From Sphingomonas sp. JUb134 (GTDB lineage Bacteria; Pseudomonadota; Alphaproteobacteria; Sphingomonadales; Sphingomonadaceae), in contig NZ_SLYP02000001.1 in the NCBI RefSeq assembly GCF_004341505.2, positions 524,501 to 588,500 on the forward strand: a stretch of 64,000 bases of DNA. The letters run 5' to 3'. Of the stretch, positions 47,564 through 58,314 are shown one piece after another; within the stretch, counting starts at the first letter, position 1; the number at the start of each line of letters is the position of its first letter. The notes below the pieces were generated by a model. It was not told the DNA's origin. It made no database searches and was given only the letters and a program-made list of their open reading frames with translations. Made by a program: the position numbers and the translations under genes.

Positions 47564-48451
47564 ATGCGGCGGCTTCCTCCTCTCACGGCGATCGAAGCAT
47601 TCGTGCACGTCGCCCGACTTGGATCGATCAAGGCAGCGGCCGAGGAGCTTGCCTTGTCGAGTCCCGCGCTCAGCCGGCGGGTTCAGGCGCTTGAGCGCTT
47701 CATCGGCAAGCCGCTGTTCGAGCGGCGGCACCAGGCACTCCGCCTCAACCACGACGGCGAGCGGTTGCTGGGAATGATCTCGCATGCGCTCGATACGCTC
47801 TCGGACGCCGTGGAGCGGATGTCGGCGGGGTCGGACCTGCTGCGCCTTCGACTGGGCGTCCTGCCGCTGTTCGCGACTCAGAAGCTGATGCCGCGCCTTG
47901 GTGATCTCAAGCGGCGCCATCCGGAGCTCCATCTCGACGTCGATACGGCGGGGCACAGCCTTGCTCGGCTCGGTGACGGCATCGACGTCGGCATCGTGCT
48001 TGGCCACACCATCGACCCGGCGCTCTACTCGCGGCGCCTGGACCGGAACCGCGTCTATGCGATCGCGTCGCGCGCTCTGGTGGAGGAAATGCCGCTGACC
48101 GATCCCAAGCAGCTGTCCAAGCTCACCGCGCTGATCCATCGCGACATGCCGGACACCTTCACCGACTGGCGGCAAGCGGCCGGACTTCCCTATCTGGAGC
48201 CGGCGGCGACGGACTTCTTCGATTCCGGTGCGTTGATGCTGGAGGCGGCGGCGCAGGGGCTGGGCGTCGCCTTCATGCTCGAATCGCATTTCGAGGAGGC
48301 ACGCGATGCGCGGCTCGTCCGGCTATTCGATATGTCGGTGGAGAGCACCTACAGCCACTGGTTCGTGTGCCGCCCCCGCATGATGCAGCAGGAGCCGGCG
48401 CGGCTGTTCCACGACTGGCTGATCGAAGCGCTGGGCGCGCAGAATATCTAG
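47564..48451 (+). CDS. LysR family transcriptional regulator
   Basis: This 295-residue regulator has an N-terminal winged helix-turn-helix (about residues 6-63; FVHVARLGSIKAAAEELALSS and RRVQALERFIGKPLF) and a periplasmic-binding-protein-like effector domain. It is close in outline to the GcvA/AmpR branch (ALSRRVQALE; LFDMSVESTYSHWFVCRP). CAGGAG is four bases before the ATG. No enzyme gene is divergent from it; the only candidate target next door is the predicted small RNA. The effector is unknown. Confidence 0.92.
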   Translation: MRRLPPLTAIEAFVHVARLGSIKAAAEELALSSPALSRRVQALERFIGKPLFERRHQALRLNHDGERLLGMISHALDTLSDAVERMSAGSDLLRLRLGVLPLFATQKLMPRLGDLKRRHPELHLDVDTAGHSLARLGDGIDVGIVLGHTIDPALYSRRLDRNRVYAIASRALVEEMPLTDPKQLSKLTALIHRDMPDTFTDWRQAAGLPYLEPAATDFFDSGALMLEAAAQGLGVAFMLESHFEEARDARLVRLFDMSVESTYSHWFVCRPRMMQQEPARLFHDWLIEALGAQNI

Positions 48452-48543
48452 CGAGAGCTCGCGGCCGTGCCCCTGACGTGGGCAGGGGCCACCGGACGGC
48501 TTCCCGACTTCGCGGGGACAATACCCACGACCTGGAGGCCAAG

Positions 48544-48574
48544 AAAAAGCCGGCCGCCCCCCGGGCGACCGGCC
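48544..48574 (-). terminator. Intrinsic terminator of the cyclophilin gene
   Basis: On the minus strand an 11-bp stem (GCCGGTCGCCC / GGGCGGCCGGC with one G-U pair) is followed by TTTTTCTT. It begins eight bases after the cyclophilin stop. Between it and the LysR stop lies another small 7-bp hairpin near 48467-48487. Confidence 0.8.
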
Positions 48575-48581
48575 TTCTGGA

Positions 48582-49040
48582 TCAGGCCTCGCTGCGGGCC
48601 TTGAGGATCTTGCCGGGCTGGCGCGGCGGCTCGCCCTTGGGCAGCGCGTCGACGGCATCCATGCCTTCGATCACTTCACCCCAGACGGTGTACTGGCCGT
48701 CCAGGAAGCGGGCGTCGTCGAAGCAGATGAAGAACTGGCTATTGGCCGAGTTCGGATCCATCGTGCGCGCCATCGAGCAGGTGCCGCGGACGTGCGGCTC
48801 GCGGCTGAACTCGGCCGGCAGGTTCGGCTCCTTGGAGCCGCTGGTGCCGGTGCCGGTCGGATCGCCGCCCTGCGCCATGAAGCCCGCGATCACGCGATGG
48901 AACACGACGTTGTCGTAGAAGCCGCTGTCGGCGAGCTTGGTGATGCGCTCGACGTGCTTGGGGGCCAGGTCCGGACGCAGCCGGATACGCACTTCGCCCG
49001 TGTCGAGCGTCATCACGAGCGTGCTGGGAAGATCGGACAT
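48582..49040 (-). CDS. Peptidyl-prolyl cis-trans isomerase, cyclophilin type
   Basis: This 152-residue cyclophilin has VFHRVIAGFMAQGGDPTGTGTSG with the catalytic Arg and Gln. SANSQFFICFDDARFLDGQYTVWGEVIEGMDAV completes the active site. There is no signal peptide with the start at ATG 49040, supported by GGAG five bases upstream, so it is cytosolic. It speeds proline isomerisation in protein folding. Confidence 0.94.
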   Translation of the reverse strand: MSDLPSTLVMTLDTGEVRIRLRPDLAPKHVERITKLADSGFYDNVVFHRVIAGFMAQGGDPTGTGTSGSKEPNLPAEFSREPHVRGTCSMARTMDPNSANSQFFICFDDARFLDGQYTVWGEVIEGMDAVDALPKGEPPRQPGKILKARSEA

Positions 49041-49159
49041 AAACGCTCCGGAAATCAGGAAAAATAGGGAATGCCGTCCGTAGAGCCGCGGCCTGGAGGT
49101 TGCAACCGCGGCCACCGCCGCTAGAGCGGGCGCGCAACGCCAGCGAGGGGAGCCGAGCC

Positions 49160-50560
49160 ATGAGCGAGACCGAGCTTCCCGCCCACGACATCGCCGAAAG
49201 TGAACTCGACGCCGACGACCGGCTGAAGCCCGAGTTCGTCTCCGCGGTGCTCGATGCGGTCGAAGCGGACGATGTCGAAACGGTGCGCGCGTTGGTCGAG
49301 CCGCTGCACCCGGCCGACCTGGCCGACCTGTTCGAGCTGGTGCCGGGCGAACAACGCCCGGCGCTCGCCTCCGCCGTGGCCGATCGCCTGGACGGCGACG
49401 TGCTGGCCGAGATGAACGACTGGGTCCGCGATGCGCTGATCGAGTCGCTCGAACCGCACCAGGTCGCGGATCTCGCCGCCGAACTCGATACCGACGACGC
49501 GGTCGCGATCATCGAGGACCTGGACGAGACGGACCAGCGCGCGGTGCTGCGCGCGCTCGACCCGGACGATCGCGCGGCAATCGAGGAGGCGCTGAGCTAC
49601 CCCGAGGAATCGGCCGGCCGCCTAATGCAGCGCGAGCTGATCGCGGTGCCCGAGCATTGGAGCGTCGGCGACGTGCTCGACTTCCTGCGTGGCAGCGAGT
49701 CGCTGGCCACCGATTTCTGGGAGATTTTCGTCGTCGATCCGGCGCATCGCCCGGTCGGTACCTGCCAGCTGTCCTGGATCCTGCGCTCGCCGCGTTCGGT
49801 CTCGGTCAGCGACGTGATGAAGCGCGAGCAGACGCTGATCCCCGTCGACATGGACCAGGAAGAGGTGGCGCTACGCTTCCAGAAATACGCGCTGATTTCG
49901 GCCGCCGTCGTCGATGGCAGCGGTCGTTTGGTCGGCGTCATCACCGTCGATGACATCGTCCACATCATCCAGGAAGAAGCCGGCGAGGACGCGTTGTTGC
50001 TGTCGGGTGCGGGCGAGGGCGACATCAACCAGCCGGTGCTGGAAAGCTATCGCACCCGCGTACGCTGGCTGGTCACCAACCTGTTTACCGCGCTGGTCGC
50101 CTCCACCATCATCGCGCTGTTCGAGGATACGATCGCGCGGATGGTCGCTCTGGCGACGCTGATGCCGATCGTGGCGGGCGTTGGCGGCAACGCTGGCACC
50201 CAGACCATGGCGGTGACGGTGCGCGCGCTTGCGACCAACCAACTCACCCAGTCGAACACGGTGCGATCGATCCTGCGCGAGATCCAGGTGGCGCTGATGA
50301 ACGGCGCCACCATCGCCCTGCTGATCGGCATTGGCGTGAGCCTGGTGTTCGGCAATCCCTGGCTGGGTGCCGTGATCGGCGCAGCGATGATGACGAACAT
50401 CCTGATCGCGGGCCTGGCCGGGGTTCTGGTGCCGCTGACCCTCGAGCGCTTCGGTGCCGATCCGGCCGTGGCCTCGTCCGTGTTCGTGACCATGACCACC
50501 GACTCGATGGGCTTCCTGGCCTTCCTCGGCCTGGCGACGGTGGCCGGGCTCACCGGCTGA
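49160..50560 (+). CDS. mgtE: Magnesium transporter MgtE
   Basis: This 466-residue MgtE has an acidic N-domain (about residues 15-140) and a pair of CBS domains (about 145-275). Five membrane helices at the C-terminus include VAGVGGNAGTQTMAVTVRAL, the ion-pathway signature. The cytosolic domains sense Mg2+ and close the channel when it is plentiful. The ATG at 49160 follows GGGGAG. It is divergent from the cyclophilin gene with 119 bases between starts. Confidence 0.95.
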   Translation: MSETELPAHDIAESELDADDRLKPEFVSAVLDAVEADDVETVRALVEPLHPADLADLFELVPGEQRPALASAVADRLDGDVLAEMNDWVRDALIESLEPHQVADLAAELDTDDAVAIIEDLDETDQRAVLRALDPDDRAAIEEALSYPEESAGRLMQRELIAVPEHWSVGDVLDFLRGSESLATDFWEIFVVDPAHRPVGTCQLSWILRSPRSVSVSDVMKREQTLIPVDMDQEEVALRFQKYALISAAVVDGSGRLVGVITVDDIVHIIQEEAGEDALLLSGAGEGDINQPVLESYRTRVRWLVTNLFTALVASTIIALFEDTIARMVALATLMPIVAGVGGNAGTQTMAVTVRALATNQLTQSNTVRSILREIQVALMNGATIALLIGIGVSLVFGNPWLGAVIGAAMMTNILIAGLAGVLVPLTLERFGADPAVASSVFVTMTTDSMGFLAFLGLATVAGLTG

Positions 50561-50596
50561 CTTGAGCGCCATCGCTTCAATCCCCAGATCCACGGC

Positions 50597-50995
50597 GTGC
50601 CACTTCATCTCACCAAGGTCGCGTTCGCGATCGAAAGCGTCGATCACCTCGCCGAACGGCTGCGCCTGCGCGCGGCCGAGGGTGGGGCGCTGACGACGCG
50701 CTACCTGCCCAAGCGCGCCGCCGAGATCGAAGGCGGATCGCTGTTCTGGATCCTCAAGCACCAGCTGGTCGCGCGGTCGCCGATCCTGGGTTTCGGCGAG
50801 GCGGAGGGAGGACGGGTGGCGATTCATCTCGCGGCCGACCTTGTGCTGGTCCAGGCGCGCCCCAAGCGCGCGCACCAAGGCTGGCGCTATCTGGAGGCAG
50901 CCGATGCGCCGCCGGATCTTGGCCAGGGCAGCGCAGGCATTGCCGAGCTGCCGCCGCGGCTCATCGGCGAACTGTCGGCGCTCGCGCTGATCTGA
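50597..50995 (+). CDS. DUF1489 family protein
   Basis: This 132-residue protein is of the alphaproteobacterial DUF1489 family. It shows HLTKVAFAIESVDHLAERLRLRA, TRYLPKRAAEIEGGSLFWILKHQLVARSPI in outline, and the closing RPKRAHQGWRYLEAADAPPDL. Function is unknown. It begins with GTG at 50597, 36 bases after mgtE, and ends three bases from the convergent msrA stop. Confidence 0.85.
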   Translation: MPLHLTKVAFAIESVDHLAERLRLRAAEGGALTTRYLPKRAAEIEGGSLFWILKHQLVARSPILGFGEAEGGRVAIHLAADLVLVQARPKRAHQGWRYLEAADAPPDLGQGSAGIAELPPRLIGELSALALI

Positions 50996-50998
50996 GCC

Positions 50999-51643
50999 TC
51001 AGCGCGCGAGAGTAGGAAAGGCGGCGCGAAAGGCCGCTACCTTGGGTGCATCCCAGCGCACGATGTACGGATAGCGCGGATTGCGGCGGGCGAAATCCTG
51101 GTGATAGCCCTCCGCCGGGAAGAACCTACCTGTTTCGATGCGGGTGGCGATCGGTCCGGGAAAGCGCTTCGCGGCGTCCAGCTGCCGGATGTAGCGGATG
51201 GCCGTCGCACGCTGCCCGGCGTCTTGGGGAAAGATGGCGGAACGATAGCTGGGGCCGCGGTCGGGGCCCTGGCGATCGCGCTGCGTGGGATCGTGCGCAA
51301 CCGAGAAGAAGACGCGCAGCAGCGTCCCGTAGCTGACGACGCGCGGATCATAGGTGATGCGAACCGCCTCGGCATGGCCGGTGCGCTCGGTCGAGACCTG
51401 CGCGTAGGTGGCGGTCGCCCGCGTGCCGCCGGCATAGCCGTTGATTACGGAAGAAACGCCCTTCACCTGCTCGAACACCGCCTCCAGTCCCCAGAAGCAG
51501 CCTCCTGCGAACACGGCGACCGCACGGCTGCCGCTGGAGGGGCTCTCATGTTCGACGGCCGGTATCGGGACTGCGCGTTCGGCGTGGGCGGGACCACCGA
51601 GCCCGAGGGCTGCAGGGAGGATCAGGGCAGAGATGCGGCGCAT
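50999..51643 (-). CDS. msrA: Exported peptide-methionine (S)-S-oxide reductase MsrA
   Basis: This 214-residue MsrA has a signal peptide (about residues 1-21, GGPAHA) and so should act in the periplasm. The catalytic motif is GGCFWGLEAVF with C49. Other family blocks are YAGGTRATATYAQVSTERTGHAEAVRI, DPTQRDRQGPDRGPSYRS and YHQDF. MsrA reduces the S form of methionine sulfoxide, complementing MsrB at 43684-44091, which is cytosolic. Confidence 0.93.
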   Translation of the reverse strand: MRRISALILPAALGLGGPAHAERAVPIPAVEHESPSSGSRAVAVFAGGCFWGLEAVFEQVKGVSSVINGYAGGTRATATYAQVSTERTGHAEAVRITYDPRVVSYGTLLRVFFSVAHDPTQRDRQGPDRGPSYRSAIFPQDAGQRATAIRYIRQLDAAKRFPGPIATRIETGRFFPAEGYHQDFARRNPRYPYIVRWDAPKVAAFRAAFPTLAR

Positions 51644-51700
51644 GCCGCGAATATGGGGGCGTCCTTGCCGATCAACAGGGGCAAGGGCGCCACCTGGAGA

Positions 51701-51844
51701 TCAGTTCGTGGCTTCGACCGGCGCGTCCCAGGAGGATGCCTGCGCCGGCTGCGCGACCTGCACGCTCACCAGCGCTACGGCGCCAAGCGCGAAGCCGCTG
51801 AGGAAAAGCCGGAAGAAACCGGGGCGGGGCTTGTTCTGCGTCAT
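51701..51844 (-). CDS. Small hypothetical exported or membrane protein
   Basis: This 47-residue protein starts at the ATG of 51844 (GGAA nine bases upstream). It reads as a basic start, a hydrophobic helix (FFRLFLSGFALGAVALVSV) and an AQPAQA signal-peptidase-like end with a short polar tail. It could be a single-helix membrane protein or a tiny secreted peptide. I do not recognise a family. The 232 bases upstream to the aminotransferase gene hold the terminator at 52030 and no other gene. Confidence 0.55.
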   Translation of the reverse strand: MTQNKPRPGFFRLFLSGFALGAVALVSVQVAQPAQASSWDAPVEATN

Positions 51845-52029
51845 CAGAGTCGTTCCATTGCCGTGTCGCGAGCAGCTGCGGACTGCAGTTGCTTGCGACT
51901 CCGTGTCGTTCGCTGTTCGGGGATAGGCCGCCGGGGCTGAACCGGGGCTGGCCGTGCCGTTCATCGCCAGTTGGCATCGGCGACGCGGCTTCGCAAGCCA
52001 CGCGCGCGAAACGCTGCGGTGCAAAGAAG

Positions 52030-52055
52030 TTCCGCCGCGTCGGGACGCGGCGGAA
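52030..52055 (-). terminator. Hairpin after the aspartate aminotransferase gene
   Basis: A 12-bp perfect stem (TTCCGCCGCGTC / GACGCGGCGGAA) lies about 20 bases after the aminotransferase stop. On the minus strand CTTCTTT follows, so it is a plausible intrinsic terminator. Confidence 0.7.
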
Positions 52056-52076
52056 AAAAGCTGGAGCGAGCGCCTC

Positions 52077-53309
<1,233 letters not shown>

Positions 53310-55127
53310 TTAGCGGGGGGAGGGGGGCTCCGCAACCAACCGCGCACGAATAAGTCCGCGAACGGCATTGCCGACGTAAAAACCTTGCGCGAGGTGGGCG
53401 GGCCGCACGACCGCCTCGACCGCCCGGCCCGTGCCAAGCAACTCCGCCCGCAACGCCCCCGGCAGCAGCCCGGCGGAGAGCGGCGGCGTATGAAGCAGGC
53501 CGTCGCGCTCGACGAAGATCGAGGTGAAGCTGCCTTCCGTGACCTGTCCGTCGGGGGCGACGAACGCCACGTCGAAGCAGCCGGACCCTTGGCGCGCGGC
53601 GTCATAGAAACGGCGGTCGCTCGTCTTGTGGCGCAGGCGAAAATCGGCCGGCGACGCCGGCAGCGGTACCAATGCGATGGAAACCGGCTCGGAGGGCGCC
53701 GGCGGCAGCGGTCCTGCCTCGACGGCGATCGCGCCGCTCGGCGACAGCAGCAGCCGTACGCGCGACGGTTGCTCCAGCCGGAAGGTGGCCGCTTGCAGTT
53801 CGTTGCGCGCGGCATGGCGATCAAAGGCGAAGCCCAGGCGTCGTGCGCTTGCCTTCAGGCGCTCCAGGTGTCGCTCGAGCAGCGGGATGCCCCGGTGCGG
53901 GTCGAACGCCATGGTCTCGATCAGATCGAATCGCCGCTGGCCGTTGACCAGGAACCGCGCCTTGTCGTGGCACTCGCGCCATTCGGATGCAGGCGTCGAA
54001 TCGGCGACCACACCAGAGCCGAGCCCCAGCGTCGCGGCCTCTGCATCGGGTTTCAGGTGGAGGGTCCGAATGGCGACGTTGAACGCAGCGTCGCCATTCG
54101 CGTCGATGCGGCCGATCGCGCCGGTGTAGACACCGCGCGGCGATCGCTCCACCGCCTCGATCACCTCCATCGCCCGGCGCTTCGGTGCGCCGGTCACGGA
54201 GCCGCAGGGGAACAGCGCCGCCAGCGCCTGGGCCGGGCTGCTGCCGGGAGCCAGGATGCCGCGCACGCTGGAGACCATCTGGTGCACCGTCGGGTAGCGC
54301 TCGACCACAAAGCGTTCGGGAACTTCCACGCTGCCGGCGACCGCCACACGGGCGATGTCGTTGCGCAACAGGTCGAGAATCATCAGATTCTCGGCGCGCT
54401 GTTTGGGATCCTCGGCAAGGGCCGCTGCGGCGGCTGCGTCGCGGACCGGATCCGGGTCCCGGCGGGCGGTTCCCTTCATCGGCCGGGCGGAAACGGTGGT
54501 GCCCTCGATCCGGAAGAACAGTTCCGGAGAGAAGGAGAGCAGCCAGTCGGCACCCGTCCACACCAGCGCGCCATGCCCTGCCGCTGCGCGCGGCCGGATC
54601 GCGGCATAGAGCGCGCGCGGGTCCCCCAGAACGGGAGCGGTCGCGCGGAAGGTCAGGTTGGCCTGATAGATGTCGCCTGCTTCGATCCACCCCCGGACGC
54701 GATCGAACGCCTCGGCATAGCCGGCATAGTCGAGTTCGGGCTCGGGCGTGCCGATCCAGGCGCCGGCGGGGTCCGGAAGCAGGGCAGCGAGCGCATCGGC
54801 ATCCAGCTGCTCGTGCGCGTCGAAGATGCCGAACCAGCCAAGCGGCAGCGCGCCGGCAGGGGCGGCTGCCATGCCCTCGATGACCCGCCCGGCTTCGTAG
54901 CTCAGGAAGCCCGCAACTGCCCGACCCTCTTCCTGGGCACCATCCAGCGCCTGCAGCAGCGGCGCCACGTCCGCGGGAGTATCCGCCTGCACGACGGCAC
55001 GCGGGTTCCGGTACAGCCGGGCAGTCCCGCCGGGGCGGGCATCGTCCAGGAGGACGAAGGGCGTGGCGTCGTGCAAGAGCATCCCCTCGCGGATTGCAGC
55101 GGCGCGGCGCTTGCCGCAAGCCCGCAT
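53310..55127 (-). CDS. pabB: Fused aminodeoxychorismate synthase I and lyase (PabBC)
   Basis: This 605-residue fusion makes p-aminobenzoate for folate. Residues about 20-390 are the chorismate-binding PabB domain (GDIYQANLTFRA; SPELFFRIEG; GTARRDPDPV; the SVTGAPKRRAMEVIE active site). Residues about 410-605 are a class IV aminotransferase fold like PabC, with LIETMAFDPHRGIPLLERHLERL, the PLP lysine in RHKTSDRRFYD and the VTEGSFTSIFVE pattern. A start at 55082 (MLLHDATPF) is also possible. It is divergent from the next gene with only 19 bases between. Confidence 0.92.
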   Translation of the reverse strand: MRACGKRRAAAIREGMLLHDATPFVLLDDARPGGTARLYRNPRAVVQADTPADVAPLLQALDGAQEEGRAVAGFLSYEAGRVIEGMAAAPAGALPLGWFGIFDAHEQLDADALAALLPDPAGAWIGTPEPELDYAGYAEAFDRVRGWIEAGDIYQANLTFRATAPVLGDPRALYAAIRPRAAAGHGALVWTGADWLLSFSPELFFRIEGTTVSARPMKGTARRDPDPVRDAAAAAALAEDPKQRAENLMILDLLRNDIARVAVAGSVEVPERFVVERYPTVHQMVSSVRGILAPGSSPAQALAALFPCGSVTGAPKRRAMEVIEAVERSPRGVYTGAIGRIDANGDAAFNVAIRTLHLKPDAEAATLGLGSGVVADSTPASEWRECHDKARFLVNGQRRFDLIETMAFDPHRGIPLLERHLERLKASARRLGFAFDRHAARNELQAATFRLEQPSRVRLLLSPSGAIAVEAGPLPPAPSEPVSIALVPLPASPADFRLRHKTSDRRFYDAARQGSGCFDVAFVAPDGQVTEGSFTSIFVERDGLLHTPPLSAGLLPGALRAELLGTGRAVEAVVRPAHLAQGFYVGNAVRGLIRARLVAEPPSPR

Positions 55128-55146
55128 GCGCGCCTATCCCGTCCGG

Positions 55147-55827
55147 ATGACGCCTTCTCCCATCCGTGCGGCGATCGTGCCGGTGACGCCGCTCCAGCAG
55201 AACTGCACGCTGCTGTGGTGTACCAGGACGATGCGGGGCGCCTTTGTCGATCCCGGCGGCGACCTCGACCGGCTTCGCCAGGCTGCCGAGCAGAACGGCG
55301 TCACGATCGAGAAGATACTGCTGACCCACGGCCACATCGACCATTGTGGCGAGGCAAAGCCACTGGCCGATGCGCTGGGCGTGCCCATCGAGGGGCCCCA
55401 TGAGGCGGATCGGTTCTGGATCGCGCGCCTGGATGAAGACGGCAAGCGATGGGGCCTGCGCGGGGTGCCGTTCGAACCCGATCGCTGGCTGGTCGAAGGC
55501 GACCAGGTGACGGTGGGGGAGGTTGCGTTCGACGTGTACGAGACGCCCGGACACACCCCGGGTCACGTCGTCTTCCACCATCCCGGCACCAAGTTCGCGC
55601 TGGTGGGCGATGTGCTGTTCGCGGGCTCGGTCGGCCGGACGGACTTCCCGCTTTCGAATCACGAGGCGCTGATCGACTCGATCGTCACCAAGCTGTGGCC
55701 GATGGGCGATGATACGAGCTTCATCCCCGGTCACGGGCAGCCCGGGCGCTTCGAGCAGGAGCGGCAGACCAATCCCTTTGTCGCCGATTCGGTGCTGGCC
55801 GGCAGGGGAGTTGCGGACGGCCGCTGA
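55147..55827 (+). CDS. Metallo-beta-lactamase-fold hydrolase (YcbL-like)
   Basis: This 226-residue protein has the metallo-beta-lactamase motif THGHIDHCGE and further ligands in ETPGHTPGHVVFHH, VGDVLFAGSVGRTD and FIPGHGQPG. The layout matches the YcbL / glyoxalase II-like subgroup, whose members hydrolyse S-lactoylglutathione or other thioesters; the substrate is unproven here. The ATG at 55147 gives MTPSPIRAAIVPV. Promoters for this and pabBC must overlap the other's coding edge. Confidence 0.9.
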   Translation: MTPSPIRAAIVPVTPLQQNCTLLWCTRTMRGAFVDPGGDLDRLRQAAEQNGVTIEKILLTHGHIDHCGEAKPLADALGVPIEGPHEADRFWIARLDEDGKRWGLRGVPFEPDRWLVEGDQVTVGEVAFDVYETPGHTPGHVVFHHPGTKFALVGDVLFAGSVGRTDFPLSNHEALIDSIVTKLWPMGDDTSFIPGHGQPGRFEQERQTNPFVADSVLAGRGVADGR

Positions 55828-55847
55828 GGCGCGTTCCCGCCACAAGC

Positions 55848-55875
55848 TTGCAACCACTGCCAAAAACGCTATAGG
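55848..55875 (+). promoter_or_regulatory. Candidate rpmF operon promoter
   Basis: TTGCAA and TATAGG are spaced by 16 bases and lie about 130 bases before the rpmF start. The leader contains a GC-rich inverted region (about 55905-55940). No separate gene is seen between 55828 and 56005. Confidence 0.5.
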
Positions 55876-56005
55876 CGCGGCTCGCTTCGTGACATGGCCC
55901 ATGCTGCCGGTCCGGCGAGCGGCCGGTCGCCCGGCACTGCTTGCCCGATCGAAACTTGGGTATTTCACGGCCAACGATCCTTAGATTTCCGGTAAAGGTG
56001 CCGAC

Positions 56006-56185
56006 ATGGCAGTTCCCAAGAGAAAGACCTCGCCCTCCCGCCGGGGCATGCGGCGCGCGCACGACTCGCTCTCGATCGAGTCGTTCCAGGAGTGCCCGAA
56101 CTGCGGCGAGCTGAAGCGCCCGCACAACCTGTGCACGGGTTGCGGTCACTATAACGGCCGCGAGATCATCTCGGTCGAAGGCTGA
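56006..56185 (+). CDS. rpmF: 50S ribosomal protein L32
   Basis: This 59-residue ribosomal protein is complete: [20 protein letters not shown] at the start and a four-cysteine zinc ribbon (ECPNCG and LCTGCG). AAAGG lies eight bases before the ATG. It heads rpmF-plsX-fabH, the conserved bacterial link between ribosome and fatty-acid synthesis, here extended by ihfA and a merR-type gene. Confidence 0.97.
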   Translation: MAVPKRKTSPSRRGMRRAHDSLSIESFQECPNCGELKRPHNLCTGCGHYNGREIISVEG

Positions 56186-56211
56186 GCCTGACCGCAAACG
56201 GAGGCGCTGGC

Positions 56212-57246
56212 GTGGTGGCCGAGGACTCGTGGATCGCCGTCGATGCGATGGGCGGTGACGAGGGCCTTGCGGTGATGCTTGCCGGCGTCGCCCAGGCGCG
56301 TCGCCGCAATCCCGGGTTGCGGTTCCTGCTGGTGGGCGACGAGACGGCGATTCGCGCCGGTCTCCAGTCGCACCCCAATCTCACCGCTGCGTCGGAGGTC
56401 GTCCACGCGCCGGAACTGGTCGGGTCTTCGGACAAGCCGAGCCAGGCGATCCGTCGCGCCCGCACCACGTCGATGGGAATCGCCATCGATCTGGTGAAGA
56501 AGGGCCGGGCAGCCGCCGCCGTTTCGTCCGGGAATACCGGCGCGTTGATGGCGATGGCCAAGCTCGCGCTGCGGACCATGCCGGGCATCGATCGTCCGGC
56601 GCTGGCAGCGCTGCTGCCGAGCCTGGGCGAGAACGACCTGGTGATGCTCGACCTCGGCGCCAATGCCGAGTGCGATGCGCGCAACCTCGTCCAGTTCGCG
56701 GTGATGGGGGCTGCCTATGCCCGCGCCGTGCTCGACCTGGAGAGCCCGCGCGTCGCGCTGCTCAACATCGGCACCGAGGACATGAAGGGCATCGACAGCG
56801 TCCGCGATGCGGCTGCGGCGATCCGTGCCTCCACCCACCTGCCGCTCACCTTCACGGGCTACATCGAGGGCGACCGCCTCTCGCGTGGCGAAGTGGACGT
56901 GGTGGTGTGCGACGGCTTCTCGGGCAACATCGCGCTCAAGACTGCCGAGGGTACCGCCCGCTTCGTGGCGGACCTGCTCAAGCGCGCCTTCCGCAGTTCG
57001 GTCCGCTCCAAGGTCGGTTTCCTGATCTCCAAGCCCGCGACCGACCTGCTGCGGCATCACCTCGACCCGAACAATCACAATGGCGCGATCTTCCTGGGCT
57101 TGAACGGCTTGGTGGTGAAGAGCCATGGCGGTGCGAACGCCACCGGCGTCTCGAACGCGATCGAGGTCGCGGCCAAGCTGGTGCGCAACAACCTAACCCA
57201 TCGGATCGCTGAGGACCTGGCAGCGATCGAAGCGAAGGCCGCATGA
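56212..57246 (+). CDS. plsX: Phosphate acyltransferase PlsX
   Basis: This 344-residue PlsX turns acyl-ACP into acyl phosphate for phospholipid synthesis. It opens [19 protein letters not shown] and has [26 protein letters not shown], and [22 protein letters not shown] near the end. Two GTG codons in tandem (56212 and 56215) are the possible starts. The stop overlaps the fabH ATG (ATGA). Confidence 0.95.
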   Translation: MVAEDSWIAVDAMGGDEGLAVMLAGVAQARRRNPGLRFLLVGDETAIRAGLQSHPNLTAASEVVHAPELVGSSDKPSQAIRRARTTSMGIAIDLVKKGRAAAAVSSGNTGALMAMAKLALRTMPGIDRPALAALLPSLGENDLVMLDLGANAECDARNLVQFAVMGAAYARAVLDLESPRVALLNIGTEDMKGIDSVRDAAAAIRASTHLPLTFTGYIEGDRLSRGEVDVVVCDGFSGNIALKTAEGTARFVADLLKRAFRSSVRSKVGFLISKPATDLLRHHLDPNNHNGAIFLGLNGLVVKSHGGANATGVSNAIEVAAKLVRNNLTHRIAEDLAAIEAKAA

Positions 57247-58214
57247 TTCGTCGCTCCGTGATCGCCGGCACCGGCTCCGCCCTTCCCAAGCGCCGCGTCT
57301 CCAACGCCGAGCTTGCGGAGCGGGTCGAGACGACGGACGAATGGATCGTCGAACGGACCGGCATCCGTTTCCGCCACATCGCCGAGGAAGGCGAGACGAC
57401 CTCGTCGCTCGCGATCGAGGCGGCAAGCAAGGCGATCGCGGCAGCCGGTCTCGAGCCGAACGCGATCGACCTGATCGTCCTTGCGACCGCCACGCCCGAC
57501 CAGACCTTCCCCGCGACCGCAACGACGGTCCAAGCAGCGCTCGGCGTCAACGACTGCGTCGCCTTCGATGTGGCGGCGGTGTGCTCCGGCTTTCTCTATG
57601 CGGTGCAGGTCGCGGACAGCATGATCCGCGCCGGTGCACATCAGCGCGCGCTGGTTATCGGCGCGGAGACGTTCAGCCGCATCCTGGATTGGGAAGATCG
57701 CGCGACCTGCGTGCTGTTCGGCGACGGTGCCGGCGCCGTGGTGCTCGAAGCCCGCGAATCCGAGGATGCGGACGCGCCGGGTATCCTCGCGACCAAGCTT
57801 CACGCCGACGGCCGCCACAACGGTCTGCTCTATGTCGACGGAGGCCCCTCCACCACGGGTACGGTCGGCAAGCTGCGGATGAAGGGGCGGGAGGTCTTCC
57901 GCCACGCGGTGGTCAACCTGGCGCAGGTAATGGAGGAGTCGCTCGGAACGGCTGGGCTCACCTCCGCAGATGTGGATTGGGTGGTGCCGCACCAGGCGAA
58001 CGCCCGCATCCTGGAAGCGACCGCGCGCAAGCTCGGCCTCGCACCGGAGAAGGTCGTCGTCACCGTCGACCAGCACGCCAATACCTCGGCGGCTTCCGTC
58101 CCGCTGGCGCTCGATACGGCGGTCCGCGATGGCCGCATCCGGCGCGGCGACCTGATCGTCCTCGAGGCGATGGGCGGCGGCTTCACCTGGGGCGCGGCGG
58201 TGGTTCGCTTCTGA
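57243..58214 (+). CDS. fabH: 3-oxoacyl-ACP synthase III FabH
   Basis: This 323-residue initiating condensing enzyme of fatty-acid synthesis has the full catalytic triad: C114 in [12 protein letters not shown], His in [12 protein letters not shown] and Asn in [13 protein letters not shown]. The ending [13 protein letters not shown] is typical. It is coupled to plsX. Confidence 0.97.
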   Translation: MIRRSVIAGTGSALPKRRVSNAELAERVETTDEWIVERTGIRFRHIAEEGETTSSLAIEAASKAIAAAGLEPNAIDLIVLATATPDQTFPATATTVQAALGVNDCVAFDVAAVCSGFLYAVQVADSMIRAGAHQRALVIGAETFSRILDWEDRATCVLFGDGAGAVVLEARESEDADAPGILATKLHADGRHNGLLYVDGGPSTTGTVGKLRMKGREVFRHAVVNLAQVMEESLGTAGLTSADVDWVVPHQANARILEATARKLGLAPEKVVVTVDQHANTSAASVPLALDTAVRDGRIRRGDLIVLEAMGGGFTWGAAVVRF

Positions 58215-58314
58215 TCGGCTTGGCTGGCCGGACGCACGGCCGGCAGCCGGTGGTTTGACCAAGGGCAACCTTGTGGTACGCGGCTTGGCGCATTCACTGG
58301 GTAGGGGGTTTGCC

